From the NCBI GenBank assembly GCA_934378145.1, contig CAKXXW010000016.1, positions 1 through 37,568 on the forward strand: a stretch of DNA of 37,568 nucleotides, written 5' to 3'. Positions 1 through 9,378 of the stretch are shown here, piece after piece. Every line of letters starts with the position of its first letter. Position 1 is the first letter of the stretch. The notes under the pieces were generated by a model, which saw nothing but the letters and a program-made list of their open reading frames with translations, was not told the DNA's origin and did not search any database. The position numbers and the translations under genes were made by a program. The stretch is from an uncultured Eubacteriales bacterium. Its GTDB lineage: Bacteria > Bacillota > Clostridia > Oscillospirales > CAG-272.

Positions 1-328
1 ATTTACGATTGCAAACGGCTTGTTTGCCTGTATAAAAAATTTTATGCCGCACTCTCCTTCAGTCTTTCCTCCCCTGCGGGTCGGAAATCCAGCTCCCTCC
101 CGGAGGGAGCCTCGTTAAAAGCATCGCCTTTTTACAGACTGTTTCCCCTCAAAAAGGCAAAAAATCTCTTTTTTCCGGTAGGGGCGTCCCATCGGGCGCC
201 CGGCGTGAACGGTGCAGAAAATCTTCACCTAAGGCGGCGAGGCGACGCGGAAAGAAAATAAAAAATCCCCCCGCCGCGAGGAATCCTCGCGGCGGGGGGA
301 TTAGACAAAATATTTTTAATAATTATTA
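1..328. repeat. Non-coding repeat-rich stretch at left edge
   Basis: No open frame with a ribosome binding site is visible here. The stretch holds short inverted repeats typical of intergenic repeat elements: GCTCCCTCC at 92-100 pairs with GGAGGGAGC at 102-110, and GGGCG/CGCCC pairs lie around 183-202. It ends in the terminator of the pseudopilin gene, which reads in from the right. The compositional style resembles the mosaic at 25561-25905, although no long identity between them is seen. Whether these are dispersed copies in the genome cannot be judged from the window. Confidence 0.5.
261..302 (-). terminator. Intrinsic terminator of the pseudopilin gene
   Basis: A long GC-rich inverted repeat is built around CCGCGAGGAATCCTCGCGG, flanked by six C and six G. 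On the minus strand it is followed by a T-rich run. It lies just downstream of the minus-strand stop codon at 329. The 19-base core is identical to the core of the terminator behind the second pseudopilin gene at 35472-35509. Confidence 0.88.
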
Positions 329-2134
329 TTAACTTTCGACAGATTCTGTGGAGATCAATTCTTTAACAGTGGCGTGTATATTAGTATTGCCGTTTGAAGT
401 ATCGTATGTAGAATCAATCTTGAAAGATGACCCTGAGACTTTGGTTGTGTTTTCTTCGCCACTTTTAAGCTCATTCACGTCAAACAAACCGATTATGCAC
501 GCGTTGTCGCTGTTTTTAACCGTCAAACACTTTTCTTTCCCGGGCGTGGTCTCTGCCTGCGATCCTTCACCCGTTGTAAAGTTCTTGACTGTTATTATCA
601 CTTTGGTAGCACACCCGCTCGTAAACAGACCGCACCAGCTCCGACCGTCCTTTGTATTTGCCGTGACATTTCCGGTGTACGAGCAATTCGCGACAGTGCC
701 TGCGCACGAGGACATATAACCGAAAAGTCCGCCGGCACGATAGCCGCTGTCCTCTGCCGCCGCTGCGGATATATCTGCGTTGACCTTACAATCAGTCACT
801 TGTACATTTGCAACATACTGCACATATCCGACAAGTCCGGCGACCTTGTCTTTGCCTTTTATATTACCGTTTACTACGATATTTGTAAGGGTTAACGATG
901 TTGTAACGGACGTCTCTGAATTATCATTTCCGTCTGTGCGGTTCGTGTCACCGATGACAGCCGCACAGACGCTCGCGGTTTTCGAATTGATATTGACATT
1001 TTCAAAGGTGATATTCTTGACAGCGACTGCGCCCTTCGTATATGCGATAAAGCCGTAATGGTCACCGGAAATCGGGGTATATTTGTTTTCTACGATCTGA
1101 CCGACATATCCGCCGTTCGAAAGACCGATTATTTTATTTCCCTGACCGTCGATCGTGCCGGAGAACCCGTTAGCTTTGTCAAATCCGAACGGCTGCCACG
1201 ATTTACCCGTAAGGTCAATATCGTTTGCGAGCTTTATTGTCTTGCCTTCATAGTTAATTCCCGCGGTGGACGCAAGGGCAAGGCCCTGCAGCTGAGCATA
1301 GGTGGATACCGTTATTTCTGTATTTTCACCGCCGATGAACGAGCCGGCATCTTGTACGACTGCGGTGGCTCCGGCACCTTCGAGCTTACCTACGACCGCG
1401 GTGGCTTTGAGAACGACGCTCTTGTCTGCGGCAACAGTCATCTTTCCGACGATACCGTGCTCGACATAGGTGGTGGCAGAGACATCCTGAATATCAGCTT
1501 CATTGGCAAGTCCGTAATGCTCAACATGACCGTTTGCGGCGTTAACAATGAGCTTGCCGCCGTTGGTGCGGACGACAGCATTTCCCTTGACGGTGATCTC
1601 CGCGACATTCACATCGCCGACATCAAGTCCCGACGTGACTTCGAGCTTGTTCCCTGCGGGCAGCGTCGCGCCCCTCGAGAGGTAGTACGAATAACCGAGC
1701 TTATCCTCGCCTATCTTCGTTGCATCCTTGCAGAAAAGGAAGTAATCGGCGGGGTTGCTTATCGAGTTCTCGGCGGTGTTTTCCGAGGTCGGGTAGATGT
1801 ACTTCTTCGCATCCTTGTCAACCAGCACGAAGCGGTCGTTCGCGCTGTCCCATGCGATATTATAGCCCGATTTTGCCACGATGGTATCGACATCGTAGCC
1901 CGCAGCCTGCGCCGTCATGAGCGCTTCGTGCATCGTCGAGTGCTTTGCGTTGCTGCTCGCCTTCTCTATCTCGACAGCCATATTGAGGTTGCGGACGAGC
2001 TGTGTATCGGCGGAAACATTAGCCTTCTTTACAAGGCTCGCAAATGTCGGAATGAGTACCGCCGCAAGTATCGCAATAATTGCTATGACTATAACAAGCT
2101 CTACGATAGTAAAGCCCTTTTTATTCGATTTCAT
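329..2134 (-). CDS. Giant pseudopilin-like surface protein with GLUG-like repeats
   Basis: This 601-residue protein begins with a class III (type IV pilin) signal: basic MKSNKK, cleavage site G7/F8, FTIVEL with Glu5 of the mature protein, then a hydrophobic helix to about residue 30. After a pilin-like alpha segment there is a conserved block (residues about 67-110: GYDV, then AWDSANDRF). The last 330 residues look like a beta-helix or adhesin domain, with an IDGQGN motif and GLUG-like repeats (AGLVGYV, GGLFGYM, CGLFTSG). It is far longer than usual pilins (120-180 residues). A prepilin peptidase would process it and a type II/IV-like machine export it, but none is encoded here. The ribosome binding site AAGGAG lies 8-9 bases before the ATG. 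It is the distal gene of the operon with the membrane protein at 2248-2718 and is paralogous to 35541-37568. The ligand or function is unknown. Confidence 0.85.
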   Translation of the reverse strand: MKSNKKGFTIVELVIVIAIIAILAAVLIPTFASLVKKANVSADTQLVRNLNMAVEIEKASSNAKHSTMHEALMTAQAAGYDVDTIVAKSGYNIAWDSANDRFVLVDKDAKKYIYPTSENTAENSISNPADYFLFCKDATKIGEDKLGYSYYLSRGATLPAGNKLEVTSGLDVGDVNVAEITVKGNAVVRTNGGKLIVNAANGHVEHYGLANEADIQDVSATTYVEHGIVGKMTVAADKSVVLKATAVVGKLEGAGATAVVQDAGSFIGGENTEITVSTYAQLQGLALASTAGINYEGKTIKLANDIDLTGKSWQPFGFDKANGFSGTIDGQGNKIIGLSNGGYVGQIVENKYTPISGDHYGFIAYTKGAVAVKNITFENVNINSKTASVCAAVIGDTNRTDGNDNSETSVTTSLTLTNIVVNGNIKGKDKVAGLVGYVQYVANVQVTDCKVNADISAAAAEDSGYRAGGLFGYMSSCAGTVANCSYTGNVTANTKDGRSWCGLFTSGCATKVIITVKNFTTGEGSQAETTPGKEKCLTVKNSDNACIIGLFDVNELKSGEENTTKVSGSSFKIDSTYDTSNGNTNIHATVKELISTESVES

Positions 2135-2153
2135 TACTTTGCTCCTTCATAAA

Positions 2154-2259
2154 TATAATTTGTTGAAACTTTTTTTGCGCGCAAAAAAGGTATAACACTT
2201 ATGCCCCCCGCATCCGGAGAGCTTTTAGTGTTATACCGACAGGTGTTTCAACAATTATA
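2154..2259 (-). repeat. 106-bp nested inverted-repeat element between operon genes
   Basis: The outer arms, TATAATTTGTTGAAAC at 2154-2169 and GTTTCAACAATTATA at 2245-2259, pair over 15 bp with one bulged T. Inside lies a perfect palindrome TTTTTTGCGCGCAAAAAA (2171-2188) and a perfect 11-bp stem, GGTATAACACT (2189-2199) with AGTGTTATACC (2227-2237). Read on the minus strand, the 11-bp hairpin is followed at once by T6, like a weak intrinsic terminator, and the outer arms would close around it. The right arm supplies the last codons and the stop of the membrane protein gene. It could be an attenuator or processing site controlling the pseudopilin, or a MITE-like insertion. The sequence does not decide between them. 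Confidence 0.7.
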
Positions 2260-2718
2260 CCTGCAAAGCACAAGGTGGAGCCTGCGTGACGACACGCGGC
2301 TCTTCCTCTTCATATTTAATTTAAGACGCGGATATACAAAGCGACGCTCGCCGCTCTTCTTGCATATACGGCACACGGCTCCGATCGCAAGGATCGCCAC
2401 CGATATTGCGGACACGCAAAGAAACAGCGACAGAACTATCGCTATGACAAACGAATATGTAAGGGCGGGGTTTATGACCGCGAAGGGATTCTGCACATTC
2501 TGCGACAGAGCCATGAAAAGCTCGTTCGAGATCACGCAGGTGCGAAGGCTGTCGCCTATCTCATTCCCCGCATAGACCGGCAGGTAAACGAGAAGCACCG
2601 GAAAGACCGCGGTGTAGGCGATATACGCCACCCGCATCTTATATTTCGACAGAATGTATATCGTGCAGAGTCCGACCACGATATAGGTAAGGTAGATGAT
2701 TATAAGTCCGAAACTCAT
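2248..2718 (-). CDS. Small integral membrane protein, unknown function
   Basis: The 156-residue protein has a hydrophobic N-terminus (about residues 3-24), a second hydrophobic segment (about 30-52), a short extracytoplasmic part, a long hydrophobic segment (about 86-115) and a strongly basic C-terminal tail. No family is recognised. The start is supported by GAGGTGG about 6 bases before the ATG. It lies directly upstream of the pseudopilin gene on the same strand, so it may help anchor or export that protein, which is inference from position only. Its ATG overlaps (ATGA) the stop that one frame of the upstream microsatellite leader would use. Its last codons and stop lie inside the arm of the inverted-repeat element at 2154-2259, so the C-terminus may have been altered by that element. 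Confidence 0.7.
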   Translation of the reverse strand: MSFGLIIIYLTYIVVGLCTIYILSKYKMRVAYIAYTAVFPVLLVYLPVYAGNEIGDSLRTCVISNELFMALSQNVQNPFAVINPALTYSFVIAIVLSLFLCVSAISVAILAIGAVCRICKKSGERRFVYPRLKLNMKRKSRVSSRRLHLVLCRYNC

Positions 2719-2755
2719 AATGCCACCTCACCGCCCGCGGCAGAGGCGAAGCCCT

Positions 2756-2842
2756 CTACCCTCTCGGCAAAGTACGGGTATGTATGTATGTATGTATGTA
2801 TGTATGTATGTATGTATGTATGTATGTATGTAGACGATACAC
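2756..2842 (-). CDS. Leader ORF running through the CATA microsatellite
   Basis: A GTG at 2842-2840 stands 8 bases after AAAGGAGG (2858-2851), an excellent ribosome binding site. Reading on gives VYRL, four copies of HTYI encoded by the CATA repeat, and eight further residues to a TAG at 2758-2756. It is 28 residues long at the present 13 full repeat units. With 14 or 11 units the same start would enter a stop-free frame of 22 codons ending GGEVAL, whose TGA overlaps the ATG of the membrane protein gene. With 12 or 15 units it would stop at 2730-2728, nine bases before that ATG. No homologue is recognised. It is listed as a probable translated leader, not a functional protein. Confidence 0.4.
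   Translation of the reverse strand: MYRLHTYIHTYIHTYIHTYIHTRTLPRG
2778..2832. repeat. Tetranucleotide microsatellite (TATG/CATA)n
   Basis: About 13.75 uninterrupted units of a 4-base repeat span 55 bases. The tract lies between a consensus minus-strand promoter (2910-2938) and the membrane protein start at 2718, immediately behind a GTG with a strong ribosome binding site. Perfect tetranucleotide tracts of this length are prone to slipped-strand changes, and every change of one unit shifts the reading frame of the leader ORF. Nothing similar occurs elsewhere in the window. Confidence 0.97.
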
Positions 2843-2909
2843 GACCCGCACCTCCTTTGTCAAGACTTTTTACGAAAATTATTTGTGACTTGTGAATTTA
2901 TTCGAAAAT

Positions 2910-2938
2910 ATTGTACACTACTTTTTCGGGTTTGTCAA
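2910..2938 (-). promoter_or_regulatory. Consensus sigma-A promoter of the surface operon
   Basis: On the minus strand, -35 TTGACA (2938-2933) and -10 TACAAT (2915-2910) are separated by 17 bases. Transcription would start near 2903, about 60 bases before the GTG of the leader ORF, so the microsatellite would be inside the mRNA leader. Confidence 0.8.
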
Positions 2939-3064
2939 GCCCTCCCCGCGATAATTTACATTTCAAAAGTTTTACGCCGATTGTGAATTATGCTTAATCG
3001 GCTCAAAACAGCGCCTCGCATTTCGTGTAAAACTCACGAAATTGAAGAAATCGCTCGAAAAACC

Positions 3065-3093
3065 TTGACATTTTGCATTTTCGGGAATATACT
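3065..3093 (+). promoter_or_regulatory. Sigma-A promoter of the feo operon
   Basis: TTGACA (3065-3070), a 17-base spacer and TATACT (3088-3093). The predicted start lies at or just before the perfect inverted repeat at 3101-3118. Upstream, between the two divergent promoters (2941-3064), there are only two small inverted repeats (GCCGATT 2976-2982 with AATCGGC 2996-3002; TTTCGTG 3021-3027 with CACGAAA 3035-3041) and no gene. Confidence 0.8.
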
Positions 3094-3100
3094 TATACAC

Positions 3101-3118
3101 AGTTAGCGAGAGCTAACT
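3101..3118. promoter_or_regulatory. Candidate iron-responsive operator (DtxR-like palindrome)
   Basis: AGTTAGCGAGAGCTAACT is a perfect 7+4+7 inverted repeat just behind the -10 box, where a bound repressor would block initiation. The TTAG/CTAA half-sites recall DtxR/MntR-family operators (family consensus TTAGG...CCTAA), and feo genes in Gram-positive bacteria are often under such regulators. The assignment to a specific repressor is inference; it could also act as an mRNA hairpin. Confidence 0.5.
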
Positions 3119-3176
3119 ATCAGAATCTTCGTGCCCCTTCCGGGCGCGGGGATATTCCCCGAAAAGGAGGATTTAT

Positions 3177-3389
3177 ATGTTACCCCTTATTGTTGCCGAC
3201 ATCGGCGAGGAGAACATTATAAAAAAAGTCGGCGGCAGCGCCGAAATGAAAAAGCATCTTGAGGATCTCGGATTCGTCGTCGGCGGCACAGTCACCGTCG
3301 TGAACTCGATGGGCGGAAACCTTATCGTGAACATCAAGGACTCAAGAGTGGCTATCAGCCGCGAAATGGCTCAGAAAATAATGGTCTGA
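3177..3389 (+). CDS. feoA: FeoA ferrous iron transport accessory protein (first copy)
   Basis: The 70-residue protein has the single SH3-like FeoA fold: LEDLGFVVGGTVTVVNSMGGNLIVNIKDSRVAISREMAQKIMV, shown here only as motif order, namely a turn after LGF, a GGNLIV strand and a basic C-terminal strand. FeoA proteins are small cytosolic partners that bind or regulate the FeoB channel. The start at 3177 has AAGGAGG seven bases before it. It is the first gene of the operon feoA-feoA-feoB-Cys-rich protein. It differs in sequence from the second FeoA (3442-3663), so the two are not a recent duplication. Two FeoA genes before one FeoB is a common clostridial arrangement. Confidence 0.88.
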   Translation: MLPLIVADIGEENIIKKVGGSAEMKKHLEDLGFVVGGTVTVVNSMGGNLIVNIKDSRVAISREMAQKIMV

Positions 3390-3441
3390 TCTTTTCGCCG
3401 CTTCATCAACCCTGTTATATTTATTGAAAGGAGCTGCATAT

Positions 3442-3663
3442 ATGAAAACTCTCAGAGATCTCAAGGTCGGTGAAACCGCCAAGGTAGTGAAGCTCCACGG
3501 TGAAGGTGCCGTAAAGCGCCGCATCATGGATATGGGCCTCACGAAAGGCACCGAGGTTTATGTACGCAAGGTCGCGCCTCTCGGCGATCCGGTCGAGCTT
3601 ACCGTCCGCGGATATGAGCTTTCACTCAGGAAGGCCGACGCGGAAATGATAGAGGTCGAATAA
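3442..3663 (+). CDS. feoA: FeoA ferrous iron transport accessory protein (second copy)
   Basis: The 73-residue protein carries the standard FeoA pattern: LRDLKVGETAKV near the N-terminus, then RRIMDMGLTKGTEVYV, APLGDPVE and a final RGYELSLRKADAEMIEV strand set. The MGLTKG and GDP(V/I)E motifs are typical of the family. The start is the ATG at 3442, nine bases behind AAAGGAG; an in-frame TTG at 3424 overlaps that ribosome binding site and is discarded. It lies 52 bases after the first feoA and 79 bases before feoB, so all three should be cotranscribed. It presumably binds the cytosolic face of FeoB. Confidence 0.92.
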   Translation: MKTLRDLKVGETAKVVKLHGEGAVKRRIMDMGLTKGTEVYVRKVAPLGDPVELTVRGYELSLRKADAEMIEVE

Positions 3664-3742
3664 ACAGGCATCCGGATCCTTTTCCCCGGAAAACAAAGCA
3701 ATTCGGTCGGTCATGCACCGATCAAAGAAAGGATATTCGTTT

Positions 3743-6292
3743 ATGGATACTAACACCATCAGAATTGCTCTTGCCGGCAACCCCAACTGCGGCAAGACCA
3801 CGCTGTTTAACGCTCTGACAGGCTCCAACCAGTTCGTCGGAAACTGGCCCGGCGTAACGGTAGAAAAGAAGGAAGGCAAACTCAAAAAGCACAGTGATGT
3901 CATCATCACCGACCTTCCCGGTATTTATTCTCTCTCGCCTTACACCCTTGAAGAGGTCGTAGCGAGAAATTACCTCATCGGCGAGCGCCCCGATGCGATA
4001 CTCAATCTTATCGACGGCACGAACCTTGAGCGTAACCTTTACCTCACCACTCAGCTCACCGAACTCGGCATCCCGGTCGTCGTTGCGATCAACATGATGG
4101 ATGTCGTGAAGAAGCACGGAGACAAGATCAACACCGACGAACTCGGCAAGCAGCTCGGCTGTAAGGTCGTCGAGATCTCGGCTCTCAAGGGCACGGGCAT
4201 CATGGAGGCTGCCGAAGAGGCAATAAAAGCCGCCAAGAACACAAAGACCGTCCCGATGCACAGCTTCTCGGGCTGCGTTGAACACGCGATAGCCCACATC
4301 GAGGAAGCGGCGGTACATAACCTTCCCGCAGAGCAGCAGAGATGGTACGCCATCAAGATCTTCGAGCGCGACGACAAGGTTCTCGCTCAGCTTGATCTCA
4401 AGAAAGAAGTCCTCGACCACATTGAGGGCGACATCAAGGCAGCCGAGGCTGAAATGGACGACGATGCCGAATCGATCATCACGAACGAAAGGTATGTCTA
4501 CATCGCCTCGATCATAAAGAGCTGCTACAAGAAGAAAAATGTCGGAAAGCTCTCGGCCTCCGATAAGATAGATAAGGTAGTCACGAACCGTTGGCTCGGT
4601 CTCCCGATCTTCGCACTTATAATGTTCCTCGTCTACTACCTCTCGATGGTCACGGTGGGAACCGCCGCTACCGACTGGGCAAACGACGGACTCTTCGGCG
4701 ACGGCTGGCACCTCTTCGGTATCGGCTCGAAAGCCTATGAGGAAGCCGCCGGCGAGTACGGCGACGCTATGAACGCCGTCAGCGCCTTCATTGATGTCGA
4801 TGAATACACCAATGAAGAGGGCGAGCTTGACACCGCCGCACTTCTCGCCGCCATGAAGGCATACACCCCCGCGGGTGAAAATCCCTCGAAGACAATAAAC
4901 ATCGTCATTGATGAAGACACCCTTGAACAGGGCGATGTAACGGTCTATTATTCGGAGATCCCGAAGGGCGCCGATGAGGATACAACGGTCGGTATGACCT
5001 ACCTTGAGGCTGTCGAATACTTCGAGAAGAACAACACAGAGTTTGCCGAACCCGATCCCGCCGCCTACGGCGTATGGGTCCCCGGTATTCCGGTACTCAT
5101 CGGAAACGGCCTTGAAGCGGCAAACGCTCCCGAATGGCTCTCCGGACTTATCCTTGACGGTATCGTGGCCGGTGTCGGTGCGGTCCTCGGATTCGTTCCT
5201 CAGATGCTCGTACTCTTCCTCCTGCTCGCCTTCCTTGAGGCTTGCGGATATATGTCCCGTATCGCATTCGTCCTTGACCGTATCTTCAGAAAGTTCGGTC
5301 TTTCGGGTAAGTCCTTCATCCCGATGCTCATCGGCTCGGGCTGCGGCGTTCCCGGGATAATGGCATCGCGTACGATCGAAAACGAACGCGACCGCCGTAT
5401 GACGATAATTACGACCACCTTCATTCCCTGCGGTGCAAAGATGCCCTTCATCGGAATGATCGCCGGCGCGCTCTTCGGAGGCTCGGCATGGGTCGCGACC
5501 TCCTCCTACTTCATCGGTATGGCAGCCATCATAATCTCGGGTATCATGCTCAAGAAGACAAAGATGTTTGCCGGCGAGCCTGCTCCCTTCGTTATGGAGC
5601 TTCCCGCTTACCATTGGCCGACCCCCTCGAATGTTCTCCGCTCTATGTGGGAACGCGGCTGGTCGTTCATAAAGAAGGCAGGTACGATAATCCTTCTCTC
5701 GACGATCCTTGTCTGGTTCACCTCCAACTTCGGTGTTGTTGACGGAGCCTTCCGTATGCTCGCCGAGGAAGAGATCGGTTCTTCGATACTCGCCGTTATA
5801 GGTAATGCCATCGCGTGGATCTTCGCTCCTCTCGGTTGGGGCAACTGGCAGGCTGCTGTCGCTTCGATCACCGGACTCGTTGCAAAAGAGAATATCGTCG
5901 GCACTCTCGGCGTTCTCTACGGCGGCGGAAACGGAAATGTCTACCAGAACATCGCGGCAGCCTTCACGGGTGTCAGCGGATTCTCGTTCCTCGTATTCAA
6001 CCTTCTCTGCGCTCCCTGCTTCGCGGCTATCGGCGCTATCAAGCGCGAGATGAACAACGCGAAGTGGACATGGTTCGCGATCGGTTACCAGTGCGGCTTT
6101 GCATATGTGATAGCCCTTATGATAAATTCGTTCGGCACTCTCTTCTCGGGCAATTATCTTAACGGCAATGTTGCAATGAACGCTGTATGCCTCATCGTTT
6201 CACTCATCCTTCTCGGCCTTATGGTCTACATGCTCGTCCGTCCTTACAAGGAAGCAACGAAGCTGACGAAGGAAGTAGATGTCGGCAAATAA
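3743..6292 (+). CDS. feoB: FeoB ferrous iron transporter with enlarged external loop
   Basis: The 849-residue inner membrane Fe(II) transporter has an N-terminal GTPase: G1 GNPNCGKT (12-19), G2 Thr39, G3 DLPG (57-60), G4 NMMD (117-120), G5 SAL (146-148). The guanine dissociation inhibitor helices follow to about 280. The membrane part starts with a helix at about 283-306, and the two Gate repeats carry the family cysteines (GSGCGVPG and FIPCGAKMPF). Between the first helix and the next membrane segment (about 464) lies an acidic soluble stretch of some 155 residues, about 100 more than in E. coli FeoB. The start is the ATG at 3743 behind AAAGGA; an upstream in-frame ATG at 3713 has no ribosome binding site. 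The gene is fed by the two FeoA proteins and followed by a FeoB-associated Cys-rich protein. Confidence 0.97.
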   Translation: MDTNTIRIALAGNPNCGKTTLFNALTGSNQFVGNWPGVTVEKKEGKLKKHSDVIITDLPGIYSLSPYTLEEVVARNYLIGERPDAILNLIDGTNLERNLYLTTQLTELGIPVVVAINMMDVVKKHGDKINTDELGKQLGCKVVEISALKGTGIMEAAEEAIKAAKNTKTVPMHSFSGCVEHAIAHIEEAAVHNLPAEQQRWYAIKIFERDDKVLAQLDLKKEVLDHIEGDIKAAEAEMDDDAESIITNERYVYIASIIKSCYKKKNVGKLSASDKIDKVVTNRWLGLPIFALIMFLVYYLSMVTVGTAATDWANDGLFGDGWHLFGIGSKAYEEAAGEYGDAMNAVSAFIDVDEYTNEEGELDTAALLAAMKAYTPAGENPSKTINIVIDEDTLEQGDVTVYYSEIPKGADEDTTVGMTYLEAVEYFEKNNTEFAEPDPAAYGVWVPGIPVLIGNGLEAANAPEWLSGLILDGIVAGVGAVLGFVPQMLVLFLLLAFLEACGYMSRIAFVLDRIFRKFGLSGKSFIPMLIGSGCGVPGIMASRTIENERDRRMTIITTTFIPCGAKMPFIGMIAGALFGGSAWVATSSYFIGMAAIIISGIMLKKTKMFAGEPAPFVMELPAYHWPTPSNVLRSMWERGWSFIKKAGTIILLSTILVWFTSNFGVVDGAFRMLAEEEIGSSILAVIGNAIAWIFAPLGWGNWQAAVASITGLVAKENIVGTLGVLYGGGNGNVYQNIAAAFTGVSGFSFLVFNLLCAPCFAAIGAIKREMNNAKWTWFAIGYQCGFAYVIALMINSFGTLFSGNYLNGNVAMNAVCLIVSLILLGLMVYMLVRPYKEATKLTKEVDVGK

Positions 6293-6325
6293 AAAAATTC
6301 TCTCAAATAATGAAAGGAGACTGTC

Positions 6326-6517
6326 ATGCTTGCATGGATCGTAAGTAACATCTGGACGATAGTTATATGCGTCGTCCTCGCGGCTATCGTAGCGGCGATA
6401 ATCGTTTCGATCGTGAAGGATAAGAAAAAAGGAAAATCCTCCTGCGGTTGCAATTGTGCACACTGCGCCATGGCAGGAACCTGCCACGGTCAGAATCAGA
6501 AGACCGCAAAGAAATAA
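6326..6517 (+). CDS. FeoB-associated Cys-rich membrane protein
   Basis: A 63-residue protein with one N-terminal membrane helix (about residues 4-29), a basic KDKKKGK stretch, and a cytosolic tail with five cysteines (CGCNCAHC...C) and two histidines. Short proteins of this design follow feoB in many Bacillota and are named FeoB-associated Cys-rich membrane proteins; they are presumed to help handle the incoming iron. The start has AAAGGAG 7 bases before the ATG. The gene is 33 bases after feoB and before a strong terminator, so it closes the operon. Confidence 0.88.
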   Translation: MLAWIVSNIWTIVICVVLAAIVAAIIVSIVKDKKKGKSSCGCNCAHCAMAGTCHGQNQKTAKK

Positions 6518-6541
6518 ACTTTCAAATTCCACCTTCCTACC

Positions 6542-6571
6542 GGGAGCTGCCGAAAGGCAGCTCCCATTTTT
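6542..6571 (+). terminator. Intrinsic terminator of the feo operon
   Basis: A perfect 10-bp stem GGGAGCTGCC / GGCAGCTCCC with a GAAA tetraloop is followed by ATTTTT. It lies 24 bases after the stop of the Cys-rich protein gene. Confidence 0.93.
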
Positions 6572-6645
6572 AGCACTTGCTGCGTTGTGATTGCTCGCTT
6601 TTAATTTTCAGTCAATGCGTGTTCCAAATATATTCGGCCTGAATT

Positions 6646-6672
6646 TTAGCACTCTTTGCAATAGACTGCTAA
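6646..6672. promoter_or_regulatory. CIRCE operator (HrcA site) upstream of clpB
   Basis: TTAGCACTC (6646-6654), nine bases, then GACTGCTAA (6664-6672). This is the CIRCE heat-shock operator TTAGCACTC-N9-GAGTGCTAA with one mismatch in the right half. A second right half GACTGCTAA recurs at 6695-6703, 31 bases on, overlapping a possible -35 (TTGACT 6693-6698, TATGGT at 6717-6722). A degenerate left half TTAGCACTT lies at 6570-6578. HrcA repression of clpB is inferred; no CtsR-type heptad repeat was seen. Confidence 0.85.
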
Positions 6673-6788
6673 AATTAACTTTGAGTACACATTTGACTGC
6701 TAAAAATGTTAACATATATGGTCTATACTTTATATGCTTAAAAAGCAACATACACTAAAGTCGCAAAAGCGGCAGGAGGTGCTTTATT

Positions 6789-9374
<2,586 letters not shown>

Positions 9375-9378
9375 CAGC

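Noticed and set aside
2778..2832. Microsatellite as a CRISPR array or an assembly artefact
   Set aside because: There are no spacers, so it is not CRISPR. Collapse or expansion of the tract by sequencing error is possible in length but the tract itself is clear.
2858..2863. Second TTGACA on the minus strand near the microsatellite, as a promoter with spacing controlled by the repeat
   Set aside because: No acceptable -10 box lies 16-18 bases downstream (GTATCG), and the hexamer overlaps the AAAGGAGG ribosome binding site. The perfect promoter at 2910-2938 explains transcription better.
3424..3441. TTG start for the second feoA giving six extra residues
   Set aside because: It overlaps the ribosome binding site AAAGGAG, and the ATG at 3442 is correctly spaced from it.
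3722..5614. Minus-strand open frame of 630 codons
   Set aside because: It is antisense to feoB, has no ribosome binding site, and its product is a low-complexity charged sequence without family features. It results from the codon usage of feoB.
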